Shown here: positions 32,674 to 43,745 of the stretch, in pieces
How the letters are laid out: each line of letters starts with the position of its first letter
Numbering within the stretch: the stretch's first letter is position 1
Assembly (NCBI RefSeq): GCF_024166365.1
Contig: NC_064826.1
Coordinates: forward strand, 56,685,001-56,749,000
Length of the DNA: 64,000 nt
Direction of reading: 5' to 3'
Origin: Elephas maximus indicus
Lineage: Eukaryota; Chordata; Mammalia; Proboscidea; Elephantidae
Position numbers and translations under genes: made by a program
The notes under the pieces: model-generated
The model's input: only the letters and a program-made list of their open reading frames with translations
Databases searched by the model: none
Told to the model about the DNA's origin: nothing

Positions 32674-33486
32674 TCATAGCGACCCCAAGCACAACAGAAC
32701 GAAACACTGCCCGGTCCCACGCCATCCCATAATTGTTGTTATGCTTGAGCTCATTGTTGCAGCCACTGTGTCAATCCAACTCATCGAGGGTCTTCCTCTT
32801 TTCCGCCGACCCTGTACTCTGCCAAGCATGATGTCCTTCTCCAGGGACTGATCCCTCCTGACAACATGTCCAAAGTATGTAAGACGCAGTCTCGCCATCC
32901 TTGCCTCTAAGAAGCACTCTGGTCGCACTTCTTCCAAGACAGATTTGTTCGTTCTTTTGACAGTCCATGGTATATTCAATATTCTTCGCCAACACCACAA
33001 TTCAAAGGCGTCAACTCTTCTTCGGTCTTCCTCATTCATTGTCCAGCTTTCACATGCATATGATGCGATTGAAACACTATGGCTTGGGGTCAGGCGCACC
33101 TTGGTCTTCAGGGTGACATCTTTGCTCTTCAACACTTTGAAGAGGTCCTTTGCAGCAGATTTGCCCAATGCAATGCGTCTTTTGATTTCTTGACTGCTGC
33201 TTCTATGGCTGCTGATTGTGGATCCAAGTAAAATGAAATCCTTGACAACTTCAACCTTTTCTCCGCTTATCATGATGTTGCTCATTGGTCCAGTTGTGAG
33301 GATTTTTGTTTTCTTTATGTTGAGGTGTAATCCATACTGAAGGCTGTAGTCTTTGACCTTCATTAGTAAGTGCTTCAAGTCCTCTTCACTTTCAGCAAGC
33401 AAGGTTGTGTCATCTGCGTAACACAGGTTGTTAGTAAGTCTTCCTCCAATCCTGATGCCCCGTTCTTCTTCATATAGTCCAACTTC
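32674..33486 (-). pseudogene. RTE reverse transcriptase, C-terminal part
   Basis: An open stretch on the - strand, running from after a TGA near 33487 to the stop at 32674. It contains 'GIRIGGRLTNNLCYADDTTL', with the catalytic YADD at 33409-33420. Next come the thumb-like region and a C-terminal block with 'CESWTMNEEDRRRVDAFELW' and 'WCWRRILNIPW'. In the family the polyprotein continues upstream; here the TGA lies just after 'FNLYAEQII', where related copies have an Arg or similar codon. The enzyme would perform target-primed reverse transcription in the nucleus if the frame were intact. As it stands it is a broken fragment. Confidence 0.85.
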
Positions 33487-33781
33487 TCAGATTATTTGTT
33501 CGGCATACAGATTAAATAGGTATGGTGAAAGAATACAGCCCTGACGCACACCTTTCCTGACTTTAAATCAATCAGTATCCCCTTGTTCTGTCCGAACAAC
33601 TGCCTCTTGATCTATGAAAAGGTTCCTCATGAGCACAATTAAGTGTTCTGGAATTCCCATTCTTTGCAATGTTATCCATAGTTTGTTATGATCCACACAG
33701 TCGAATGCCTTTGCATAGTCAATAAAACACGGGTAAACATCCTTCTGGTATTCTCTGCTTTCAGCCAGGATCCATCTGACA

Positions 33782-34396
33782 TCAGCAAGGATATCCCTGG
33801 TTCCACATCCTCTTCTGAAAATCGGCCTGAATTTCTGGCAGTTCCCTGTCGGTATATTGCTGCAGCTGTTTTTGAATGATCTTCAGCAAAATTTCGCTTG
33901 TGTGTGATATTAATGATATTGTTCTATAATTTCCACATTTGGTTGGATCACCTTTCTTTGGAATAGGCATAAATATGAATCTCTTCCAGTCAGTTGGCCG
34001 GGAAGCTGTCTTCCATATTTCTTGGCATAGATGAGTGAGCACCTCCAGCGCTGCATCTGTTTGTTGAAACATCTCAATTGATATTACATCAATTCCTGGA
34101 GCCTTGTTTTTCGCCAATACCTTCAGAGCAGCTTGGACTTTTTCCTTCAGTACCATCGGTTCCTGATCATATGCCACCTCTTGAAATGGTTGAATATCGA
34201 CTAATTCTTTTTGGTATAATGACTCTGTGTATTCCTTCCATCTTCTTTTGATGCTTCCTGCATCATTCAATATTTTCCCCATGGAATCCTTCACTACTGC
34301 AACTCGAGGCTTGAATTTTTTCTTCAGTTCTTTCAGCTTGAGAAACGCCGAGCGTATTCTTTCCTTTTGGTTTTCCATCTGCAGCTCTTTGCACAT
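33782..34396 (-). pseudogene. RTE reverse transcriptase, N-terminal part
   Basis: A 204-codon - strand frame. It begins in the linker between endonuclease and reverse transcriptase and contains 'WKEYTESLYQKEL', the RT0-like 'AALKVLAKNKAPGID', and motif 1/2 'PIPKKGDPTKCGNYRTISLI'. The frame is lost near 33820 (around 'QAGF'), after which motif A ('FIDYAKAFDCVDHN', about 33680-33725) lies in another frame. It would sit between the endonuclease and the 32674-33486 segment in the intact polyprotein. Confidence 0.85.
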
Positions 34397-34895
34397 GTCA
34401 TTTCAATACTTTATTTTGTCTTCTCGAGAGGTCCTTTGAAATCTTCAGTTCTTTTACTTCATGAATTCTTCCTTTTGCTTTAGCTGCTCGATGCTCAAGA
34501 GCACGTTTCAGAGTCTCCTCTGACATCCATCTTGGTCTTTTCTTTCTTTACTGTTTTTTCAGTGACCTCTTGTTTTCTTCATGGATGATGTCCTTGATGT
34601 CATTCGACAACTCGTCTGGTCTTCAGTCAATGGTGTTCAATGCGTCAAATCTGTTCTTGAGATGGTCTCTAAATTCAGGTGGGATATACTCAAGGCCATA
34701 TTTTGGCTCTCATGGACTTGCTCTGATTTTCTTCAGTTTCAGCTTGAACTTGCATATGAGCAATTGATGGTCTGTTCCACAGTCGGCCCCTGGCCTTGTT
34801 CTGACTGATGATATTCAGCTTTTCCATTGACTCTTTCCACAGATGTAATCAATTTGATTTCTGTGTGTTCCATCTGGCGAGGTCCATGTGTATAG

Positions 34896-35495
34896 TCACT
34901 GTTTATGTTGGTGAAAGAAGGTATTTGCAAAGAAGACATCGTTGGTCTTGCAAAATTCTATCATTCGATCTCTGGCATTGTTTCTAGCACTAAGGCCATA
35001 TTTTCCAACTTCTGATCCTTCTTCTTTGTTTCCAACTTTTGCGTTCCAATTGCCAGTAATTATCGATGCATCTTGATTGCATGTTCGATCAATTTCAGGC
35101 TGCAGCAGCTGATAAAAATATTCTATTTCTTCATCTTTGGCCCTAGACGTTGGTGTGTAAATTTGAGTAATAGTCGCATTAACTGGTCTTCCTTGTAGGT
35201 GTATGGATATTACCCTATCACTGACAGCATTGTACTTCAGGATAGATCTTGAAACATTCTTTTTGATGATGAATGCAACACCATTCCACTTCGAGTTGTC
35301 ATTCCCAGCTTCGTAGACTATATGATTTTCTGATTCAAAATGGCCAATACCAGTCCATTTCAGCTCACTAATGCCTAGGATAGCGATGTTTATGTGTTCC
35401 ATTTCATTTTTGATGATTTCCAATTTTCCTAGATTCATACTTCGTACATTCCAGGTTCCGATTATTAATGGACGTTTGCAGTTGTTTCTTCTCAT
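34896..35495 (-). pseudogene. RTE apurinic-type endonuclease
   Basis: A 199-codon - strand frame with the endonuclease/exonuclease/phosphatase fold signature. It has 'IIGTWNVRSMNLG' near residues 11-23, the metal-binding Glu in 'GISELKW' (residues 41-47), 'TQIYTPTSRAKDEEI' (110-124) and 'IITGNWNAKVG' (145-155). The usual Asp of the GDxN block is Asn here (residue 149, codon 35049-35051). A related copy in this window keeps GAC at that position. The domain would nick target DNA for insertion. The frame ends after 'FFHQHKQ', before the last conserved block. Confidence 0.87.
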
Positions 35496-35854
35496 TTTGA
35501 GTCATGCCACATCAGCAAATGAAGGTCCCGAAAGCTTTACTCCATCCACGTCCTTAAGGTCAACTCTACTTTGAGAAGGCAGCTCTTCCCCAGTCATCTT
35601 TTGAGTGCCTTCCAATCTGGGGGGCTCATCTTCCAGCACTATATCAGACAATGTTCCGGTACTATTCATAAGGTTTTCACTGGCTAATGCTTTTCAGAAG
35701 TAGACTGCTGGGTCCTTCTTCCTAGTCTGTCTTAGTCTGGAAGCTCAGCTGAAGCCTGTCCTCCATGAGTGATCCTGCTGGTATCTGAATATCGGTGGCA
35801 TAGCTTCCAGCATCACAGCAACACACAAGCCCCCAGAGTACAACAAACTGACAG

Positions 35855-35874
35855 ACACAATAGCCCTATGAAGT
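35855..35874. repeat. Target site duplication, right
   Basis: Exact repeat of 32611-32630. Confidence 0.95.
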
Positions 35875-36010
35875 AGGTACTACAGTTGTCCTATTTTACA
35901 AAGAAGAAAGCTGAGTCACAAGCACAAGCTTACATAGGAAGTGTACAGGTAGGATTTAGACCTGGCAGATTGGCTCCGAAGCTCGTGAATTTAACCAGTT
36001 AACTACATTG
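35875..36010 (-). mobile_element. MIR SINE, second half
   Basis: Resumes reverse MIR directly after the RTE duplication: 'taggtactacagttgtccta', then 'ttttacaaagaagaaagctg' and 'gatttagacctggcagattg'. Confidence 0.78.
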
Positions 36011-37321
36011 CCTCGCTTGTGAAATCACCCCAAAACTAGAGGATATACTATGCAAAAAACCTTTGGTATATCTATCTTCTTGGATTTAAAAATGAAAACA
36101 ACTTAAAACCCAGTGACATCCTAAGCTCTTTGTTGCAAATAAAAGTCAGTAGAATAGTGAAATATTGGCTAATTTGCTAATATTGTTTATTAAGCACAAT
36201 ATATTTAATTTTATTTATTTTTCTTTTCTCCAAAGCCCTCTAACCCCAGTGGCTTTAGAGTCAGCTGCAGCTAAAAGAATCATATTCTGAGACCTAATTT
36301 CTTTACAACCAGTTTGTTCTTTTGAGCTCCAGAATTTGTCCACTGCTGGAAAAGTCATGGTAATTATGCTTTTAATCTTTATATTTAATGAAGACACAGA
36401 TAATTTAAAGTTAAAAAAAAAAATCCACTTTCCTTATTTTCTAGAAAATAAGAAGAAGAAAAAAAGATACCCTCAGATCCTTATGAAAAACAAGAACACT
36501 TGATACATGGGTGATACCAGTGGTCAGGAAAGGAAACTGTCCTATATTATTCCTTTTCCTGTCCATCCAGCTATCATAACAGGTATATTTACATGTATCT
36601 AATCCTTGAATTGATTTATTAAGCTGGGTTTACAAGTTAAAAAGGAAGAGGTCCTGAGAAGATAATTATACGAATACAAATCAGGAGAGACTATTTTGAA
36701 ACAATTACTATTTTGAAAGAATAGTAATTCTGCTTCTAGAAACTGACCTTAAATCCCTAGGAGGAGAACAGAACAGCTTAATGCAACCTTTTCTCTCTAT
36801 TCAGAAGTGATTGTGAATTAATTGTGCAGTTTAACTGAACTTTGCTTTTCTATGTATCCTAGGAGATGATCTCTGACAGACTGGGAATTTTTACTTATTT
36901 GTAATGTAAACTCAATATCTAGAGATAGTTGTTAACACCACATGGGCTCCTTGGAAAGTCCTAATTCCCAAAACAAAGAGGAAAAGGTAAACAAAATAAT
37001 CCATCAGCAAAAGGAAAAAAGAGAATGCTTTGAGAATATTTTGGTAATTTGTTTTTAAATAATCCCTAAAACAAATTCTTGGTGACGTAAGAAGTCTGAA
37101 TGCAAAATCTAAGCTTGCTCATTAATGAAGATGTATTAAGGCTTGTGGTTTTACAAGGCTTCGCTAGTTGCTTTGACTATAAATGCATTGAGTAAAAATT
37201 CTATCTATTTTTATATATCTACTAGTCTATGCAGTTCTAACAAAGAGGTTTGAGCATTCCTTGAAAACTGCAATACTGTTGAGTATTAATTTCGATAGTA
37301 AAAATTAAAGCATTCCAATTC
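36011..37321 (+). other. Intronic, AT-rich
   Basis: No gene or repeat recognised. Confidence 0.4.
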
Positions 37322-37326
37322 TGAAT

Positions 37327-37826
37327 TGTTATGGATTTAATTGTGTCTCCCAAAAATGTGTATCAACTTGGCTATGCCATGATTCCCAGCATTGTGTGAG
37401 TGTCCACCATTTTGTCATCTGATGTGACTTTCCTGTATGTTGTAAATTCTAACTTCTATGATGTTAATAAGGCAGGAAGAGAGGCAGTTATGCTAATACG
37501 GCAGGACTCAATCTACAAGGTTAGGTTGTATCTTGAGATATAAAGAAACAAGCAGAGAGAAGGAGAACCTCCTACCACCAAGAAAGCAGAGCTGGGAGCC
37601 GAGTGCATCCTTTGGACCTCGGGTCCCTGTACTGAGATGCTTGCAGACCAGGGGAAGATTGTTGAAAAGGACATTCTCCAAGAGCCAACAGAGAGAGAAA
37701 GCCTTCCCATGGAGCTGGTGCCCTGAATTCAAACTTGTAGCCTCCTAAACTGTGAGGGAATAAATTTCTCTTTGTTAAAGCCATCCGCTTGTATTTCTGT
37801 TATAACAGCACTAGATAACTAAGACA
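37327..37826 (+). mobile_element. Solo LTR, MaLR/ERVL-like family
   Basis: A 500-bp + strand LTR running TGTTATGGATTTAATTGTGT to CTAGATAACTAAGACA, with a TGAAT/TGAGT flanking 5-mer (one mismatch). An AATAAA at about 37759 lies in the expected R-region position. The overlapping frames at 37508-37784 are inside the LTR and are not genes. Confidence 0.82.
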
Positions 37827-37934
37827 TGAGTTATGTAAATTGGATATTTCCATGCATGTACATACCATTTCAGTTAGCTACTTAACACTGACTTTATAAT
37901 ACTGATTCTATAGCTTCCTTATTTTAATCATACA

Positions 37935-38010
37935 ATATTTTATCCATTCCACAAATGTTAATTAAACACCTATTGAGTTTCATAATATGCTAGGCATTGA
38001 GTATATGATT
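37935..38010 (+). mobile_element. Ancient repeat, left part
   Basis: 'cattccacaaatgttaatta', then 'aacacctattgagtttcata' and 'gctaggcattgagtatatga' match the common old mammalian repeat of this wording. It continues after 41510 ('tagtccatgccctctaaaag'), so the RTE at 38011 was inserted into it. Confidence 0.55.
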
Positions 38011-40440
38011 GCTGTTGTTGTTGTTAGGCGCCTTCAAGTTGGTTCTGACTCATAGCAACCCTAGGTACAACAGAATGAATACTGTCCCGTCCTAGCCATC
38101 CTCAGAATCATTGCTATGTTAAGCCCATTGTTACATCCACTGTGTAAATCCATCTCGTTGAGGATCTTCCTCTTTTTTGCTGATCCTCTACTTTACCAAC
38201 CATGATGTCCTTCCCCAGAGACTGGTTCCTCCTGGTAATATGTCCAAAGTACGAAAGATGGTGTGTCACTATTCTTGCTTCTAAGGAGCATTCTGGCTGT
38301 ACTTTTCCCAAGACAGATTTGTTCGTTCCTCTAGCAGTCCACGGTATGTTCAATATTCTTCACCAACACTGTAATTCAAAGGCAGCAATTCTTCTTTAGT
38401 CTTCCTTATTCATTGTCCAGCTTTGGCATGCATATGAGGAAATTGAAAATACCATGGCATAGGTCAGGAACACCTTAGTCCTCAAGGTGACATCTTTGCT
38501 TTTTGACACTTTACACAGGTCTTTTACAAAACATTTTACCAAAATACTTGGTTTGATTTCTTGACTGCTGCTTCCATGGGCATTGATTATGGATCCAAGT
38601 AAAATGAAACACTTGACACTTCAATTATTTTCTCCATTTATAATGATGTTGCTTATTGCTCCAGTTGTGAGGACTTTTGTTTTATGTTGAGGTATAACCC
38701 ATACTGCAGGCTGTAGTCTTTGGTTTTCACCAGTAAGTGCTTCAAGTCCTTCATTTTTAGCAAGCAAGGTTGTATCATCTGCATATTGCAGCTTGTTAAT
38801 GAGTCTTTCTCCAATCCTGATGCCAAATTCTTCTCCATATAGTCTAGCTTCTTGGCTTATTTGCTCACCATACAGATTTAATAAGTATGGTGAAAGGATA
38901 TAACCCTCATGTACACCTTACCTAATTTTAAACCATGCAGTATCCTCTTGTTCTGCTCACACAATTGCCTCTTGGTCTAAATACAAGTTCCACGTGACCA
39001 CAATTAAGTGTTTTGGAATTCCCATTCTTCACAAGGTTATTCATAATTTGTTGTGATCCACACAATCAAATACCTTTGCATAATCAGCCAAGATCCATGT
39101 GACATCAGCAACGATAGCCCTCTTTCCAAGTCCTCTTCCAAATCCAGCCTGAATTTCTGGCAGTTCCCTGTTGATATACTGCTGCAATTGCCTTTGAATT
39201 ATCTTCAGCATAATTTTACTTGCATGTGGTATTAATGATACTGTTCTATAATTTCCACATTCCACTGGATCACCTTTTCGGAATGGACATAAATAAGGAT
39301 CTCTTCCAGTTGGTTGGCCAGGTAGCTGTCTTTGAAATTTCTTGGCATAGACAAGTGAGCACTTCCAGCGTTGGTTAAAACATCTCAATTGGTATTCCAT
39401 AAATTCCTGGAGCACTGTTTTTTGCCAATGCTTTCAGTGCAGCTTGGACTTCTTCCTTCATTACCGTAGGTTCTTGATCACATGCTACCTCCTGAACAAT
39501 TATTTTCAGTACAGTGACTCTGTGTATTCCTTCCATCTGCTTTTGATGTTTCCTGCGTTGATCAGTTTTTTGCCCATAGAATCTTTCAGTATTGCAATTT
39601 GAGGCTTGCATTTTTTCCTCAGTTCTTTCAGCTTGAGAAATGCCAAGCATGTTCTTCCCTTTTGGTTTTCTACCTCCAGGTCTTTGCACATGTCATCATA
39701 ATGCCTTACTTTGTCTTCAGGCGCCACCTTTTGAAATCTTCTCTTCAGCTCTTTTACTTCAACATTTTTTCCTTTTGCTTTAGCTACCTGACATTCAAGA
39801 GCAAGTTTCAGAGTCTCTTCTGACATCCATTTAGGTCTTCCTTTTCTGTCTTTTTAATGACCTTTTGTTTTCTTCATGTATGATGTCCTTGATGTCATCC
39901 CACGACTCGTCTGATCTTCGGTCATTAGTGTTCAATGCATCAAATCTCTTCTTGAGATGGTCTCCAAATTCAGGTGGATATATTCAAGGTCATACTTTGG
40001 TTCTCATCAACTTGTTTTAATTTCTTCAGTTTCAACTTGAATTTGCATACAAGCAATTGATGGTCTGTTCCACAGTCAGCCCCTGGCCTTGTTCTGACTG
40101 ATGATATTGAGCATTTCCATCATCTCTTTCCATAGATGTAGTAGATTTGATTCCTATGTATTCCATCCAGTGAGGTCCATATGTGTAGTCGCCATTTTAT
40201 GTTGTTGAAAAAAGGTATTTGCAGTAAAGAAGTCATTGGTCTTGCAAAATTCTGTCATTTAATCTCTGTATTGTTTCTGTCACCAACGCCGTATTTTCCA
40301 ACTATCAATCCTTCTTCATTTCCAAATTTTACATTCCAGTCACCAGTAATTATCAATGCATCTTGGCTGCATGTTTGATCAATTTCAGAATGTAGAAGTT
40401 GGTAAAAAATCTTCAGTTTCTTCATCATTGGCATTAGTGG

Positions 40441-40601
40441 AGCCCTGATGGCACAGTGGTTAAGAACTTAGCTGCTAACCAAAAGGTCAGCAGGTCGAAT
40501 CCACCAGCTGCTCCTTGGAAACCCTACCGGCCAGTTTTACTGTATCCTATAGGGTCACTATGAGTTGAACTCGACTCGACGGCAGTGGGTTTTTGGTTTG
40601 A
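40441..40601 (+). mobile_element. AfroSINE nested in RTE
   Basis: A complete + strand SINE in RTE copy D, with a perfect 9-bp duplication CATTAGTGG at 40432-40440 and 40602-40610. Confidence 0.93.
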
Positions 40602-41081
40602 CATTAGTGGTTGGTGTATAAACTTGAATAATAGTCATATTAACTGGCCCTCCTTCTAGGTGTATGGATTTTATCCTATCACTGACAGTGCTGTATTTCA
40701 CGACAGATCATGAAATATTCTTTTTGAGGATGAATGCAACACAATTCTTCTTCAATTTGTCATTCCCAGCATAGTAGACCATATGATTATCTGATTCAAA
40801 CTGGCCTAAATCAGTCCATTTCAGCTCATTAATGCCTAGGATATCAATCTTCAAGCATTCCATTTGATTTCTAACAACTTCCAATTTTCCTAGATTCATA
40901 CTTCGTACATTTCATATTCTGGTTATTAATGGATGTTTACAGCTGTTTCTTCTCATTTTGAGACATGTCACATCAGCAAATGAAGGTCCCAAAAGCTTGA
41001 CTCTATCCACATCATTAAGGTTGACTCTATGTTGAGGAGGCGGCTCTTTCTCGGTCATATTTTGAGTGCCTTCCAACCTGA

Positions 41082-41255
41082 GGAAACCCTGGTGGCATAG
41101 TGGTTAAGTGCTATGGCTGCTAACCAAAGGGCCGGCAGTTTGAATCTACCAGGCACTCCTTGGAAACTCTATGGGGCAGCTCTACTCTCTCCTATAGGGT
41201 AGCTATGAGTTGGAATCAATTCGACGGCACTGGGTTTTTTTTTATTTTTATTTTT
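41082..41255 (+). mobile_element. AfroSINE nested in RTE
   Basis: A complete + strand SINE near the 5' end of RTE copy D, with a long T/A-rich tail. The 11-bp duplication TTCCAACCTGA is at 41071-41081 and 41256-41266. Confidence 0.93.
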
Positions 41256-41742
41256 TTCCAACCTGAAGGGCTCATCTTCTGGCAGTATAACAGACAACAT
41301 TCCACTGCTATCCATAAGGTTTTCACTGGCCAATTTTTTCAGAAGTAGACTGCAAGGTCCTTCTTCCCAGTCTGTCTTAGTCTGAAAGCTCCGCTGAAAC
41401 CTGTCCACCATGGGCAACCCTGCTTGTATTTGAAATACCGGCAGCATAGCTTCCAGCATCACAGCAACACGCAAGCCACCACAATATGACACTGTATGAC
41501 AAACTGACAGATGACTGGTAGGGGTAGAAAATCATAAGCCAAAAAAAAATAGTCCATGCCCTCTAAAAGCTTTATTTACAATTATAAACCTTATATTTTT
41601 AAACTTAGAAAAAAAGTATAAATGACACCATGCTCCTTCATCTAATATTTCCGGCAGAAATGAGTTAATAAAGTCTACAGGGAAATTTATCAGCTTTCTT
41701 GGATTCCCCGAAACAACGGATAGAAAACTGAGTGGCCCCCAC

Positions 41743-42139
41743 TGTCTTAGTTACCTAGTGCTACTATAATAGAAATACCACAAGTAGATGGCTTTAACAA
41801 ATAGGAATTTATTTTCTCACAGTTTAGGAGGCTAAAAGTTGGAATTCAGGGCACCAACTCTAAGGGAAGGCTTCTTCTCTCTGCTGGAAGGCCCCAGTCA
41901 CTTCTAGCTTGTGCTCCTCAGCAATCTTCACTTACTTGGCACTGCTCTTCCCCTGTCTCTTTGCAAACTTGTGTTTAATCTCTTTTATATCTCAAGAAAG
42001 ACTGTCTCAAGATATACCTTACACTAATCCTGTCTCATTAATATAACAAAGATAATCCATTCCCAAATGGGATTTTAACCACAGGCATAGAGGTTAGGAT
42101 TTACCACATATTTGGGGGGACATAATTCAATCCATAACA
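41743..42139 (-). mobile_element. Solo LTR, internally deleted
   Basis: A - strand member of the same LTR family, 397 bp, so about 100 bp shorter than its relatives. The perfect 5-bp duplication CCCAC is at 41738-41742 and 42140-42144. Confidence 0.85.
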
Positions 42140-42179
42140 CCCACCCAAACAATCTTTCCTTTTTTCTTTTTAACTAAAA

Positions 42180-42384
42180 CAAGTTGCCAGCAAGTCAATT
42201 CCAACTCATGGCGACCCCATGTGTGTCAGAGTAGAACTGTGTTTTACTGAGTTTCTAATGGTTGATTTTTCAGAAGTAGACTGCCAGCCCTTTCTTCTAA
42301 AGTGCCTCTGGGTGGACTCAAACCTCCAACTTTTCTGTTAATATTCAAGCAGGTTAGCTGTTTGCACCACCCATGGACTCCTTA
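42180..42384 (-). mobile_element. AfroSINE, long subtype
   Basis: A - strand long-subtype SINE: 'agcaagtcaattccaactca', then 'gaccccatgtgtgtcagagt', with the head at 'cacccatggactcctt'. Flanks TAACTAAA/TAACTAGA suggest an 8-bp duplication. Confidence 0.88.
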
Positions 42385-42535
42385 GTAACTAGATTTACTT
42401 AATGCTTTGAAAAAAGAAAAAACACGATCCAATGTAAGATACTACAATAGTGGCTGCTGAGGGAATGCTATGGGGGCTAGAATCCTTAGTATCTTAGTAA
42501 ATGTAAAAATACTTCGATTTAACTTAATGTATTTT

Positions 42536-42727
42536 GGCACAATTGGTCAATGTGCTCGGCTGCTAACCAAAAGATTGGAAGTTTGAGTCCACTTAGAGAC
42601 ATCTCAGAAGAAAGTCCTGACAATCTAATTCTGAAAAATCAGCCATTGAAAACCCTATGGGGAGTACAGTTCTATTCTGACACACATGGGATCACTGTGA
42701 ATCGACACTGACCTGACAGTACCTGGA
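42536..42727 (+). mobile_element. AfroSINE, long subtype, head-truncated
   Basis: A + strand long-subtype SINE starting within the head ('ggcacaattggtcaatgtgc') and ending 'gatcactgtgaatcgacact'. Diverged. Confidence 0.82.
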
Positions 42728-43499
42728 AAGCTATTCTTCCAAGAACATTTACTAAGCATCTTTCGTATGTGTTGGGCTCTGCAGTTGGTACTGGGGACCT
42801 GTGGTACGGTTGTACAGTACTTAGAGAGACCAAATCATTATGTGGGGTGCTTAACTTATTAGTGACCATGTGCTCAGAATTTTTAAAAATTCAAGAGGAA
42901 CTTAGTTTAATACAGAATTAGAAAACGATATTTTCTAACGCTATTTTCCTGAGGCTAGAAGGAATTTGGTGTAATTATGGAGGCAAAGTATTCTTGGACG
43001 ATTAAAAGGAAGAGTGATCTGAATCAAACAACACAGCAAAATGTCGATGGGCCAACTGAAATTTTACAGAATAAAAAGCATTTCTGCTGCCAATGTTCTG
43101 AAATTAACTGCAAGGTGTGTTTTTTAAGTGACATCAAAAAATCATTAAACCAATCAATAATTCGATCAAGGTTGGAAACCACCACCAGCTAGTAAATTGA
43201 TTTACTACCTATTGTAATTTCTCGATAAAGCTTAATAAGCACTTTTCTGTCACAGTTTAATGTTTCTAAAATTGAGACGTAATTCAACTTGTGCACATTT
43301 TATGTAACAGTATATATTTTTTGAAATAGTTATTCTTATGTTCATGGTTAATCTTATAATCAATGGAAGCTAAGTTAAGGAAATATATTAGCTGCAAGCC
43401 ACGCTAACTGCCTGTCTTATAAGGTGTATATTCCAAAAATAATTTGCAAATATCTTAACTAAATTTGCTTTTAAATGCTTTACATTTTGCTACAAATAG
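42728..43499 (+). other. Intronic, nothing recognised
   Basis: AT-rich. The small + strand frame at 42977-43192 has no recognisable domain and no splice support. Confidence 0.4.
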
Positions 43500-43745
43500 A
43501 ATGACAGGATTTCCTCTTTCACATGCTTTTGAAATCCCAGCCAATTCAAATGCCACCTCATTACTGAGAATCAGAAGCGATTTCTCCAATATCTTCATTA
43601 TCCTTGCTTGAAAATAAGAACGGTGTTTTATTAATCTCTGTAAGTTTCTTCCCTAAGCCACATCCTAGTTATTCCTGTATCCCTGGAGTACAGAATAATG
43701 CCTTTAAAAATAGTAAATGTTTGTTGAGTGAATAAATAAAATAAA
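43500..43745 (+). mobile_element. L2 LINE 3' end
   Basis: 'caaatgccacctcattactg' followed at the right distance by 'tagtaaatgtttgttgagtg' and AATAAATAA fits an L2 3' end in + orientation. Confidence 0.65.

Larger units (their letters stand above)
32631..35854 (-). mobile_element. RTE-clade LINE, near full length (copy C)
   Basis: A 3.2-kb RTE/BovB-like LINE on the - strand with a perfect 20-bp target duplication on both sides. Its 3' tail is a (TTG)n run as read on +. Its 5' end near 35854 begins 'gtctgtcagtttgttgtact' on its own strand. It encodes an apurinic-type endonuclease followed by a reverse transcriptase, but the frame is broken at several points (features below). It is the most complete RTE in the window and contains no nested SINE. 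Confidence 0.93.
38011..41510 (-). mobile_element. RTE-clade LINE, near full length (copy D)
   Basis: A - strand RTE LINE with its (TTG)n 3' side at 38011 and its 5' end near 41510. It is more diverged than copy C and broken into short frames. Pieces include 'ADYAKVFDCVDHNKL' near 39050-39090, 'LAFLKLKELRKKCKPQIAIL' near 39597-39656 and 'GINELKWTDLGQF' near 40800-40840. It still encodes the endonuclease GDWN block (Asp codon at 40339-40341). Two SINEs are inserted in it. A weak ATGATT/ATGACT pair (38005-38010, 41511-41516) may be its target duplication. Confidence 0.87.
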
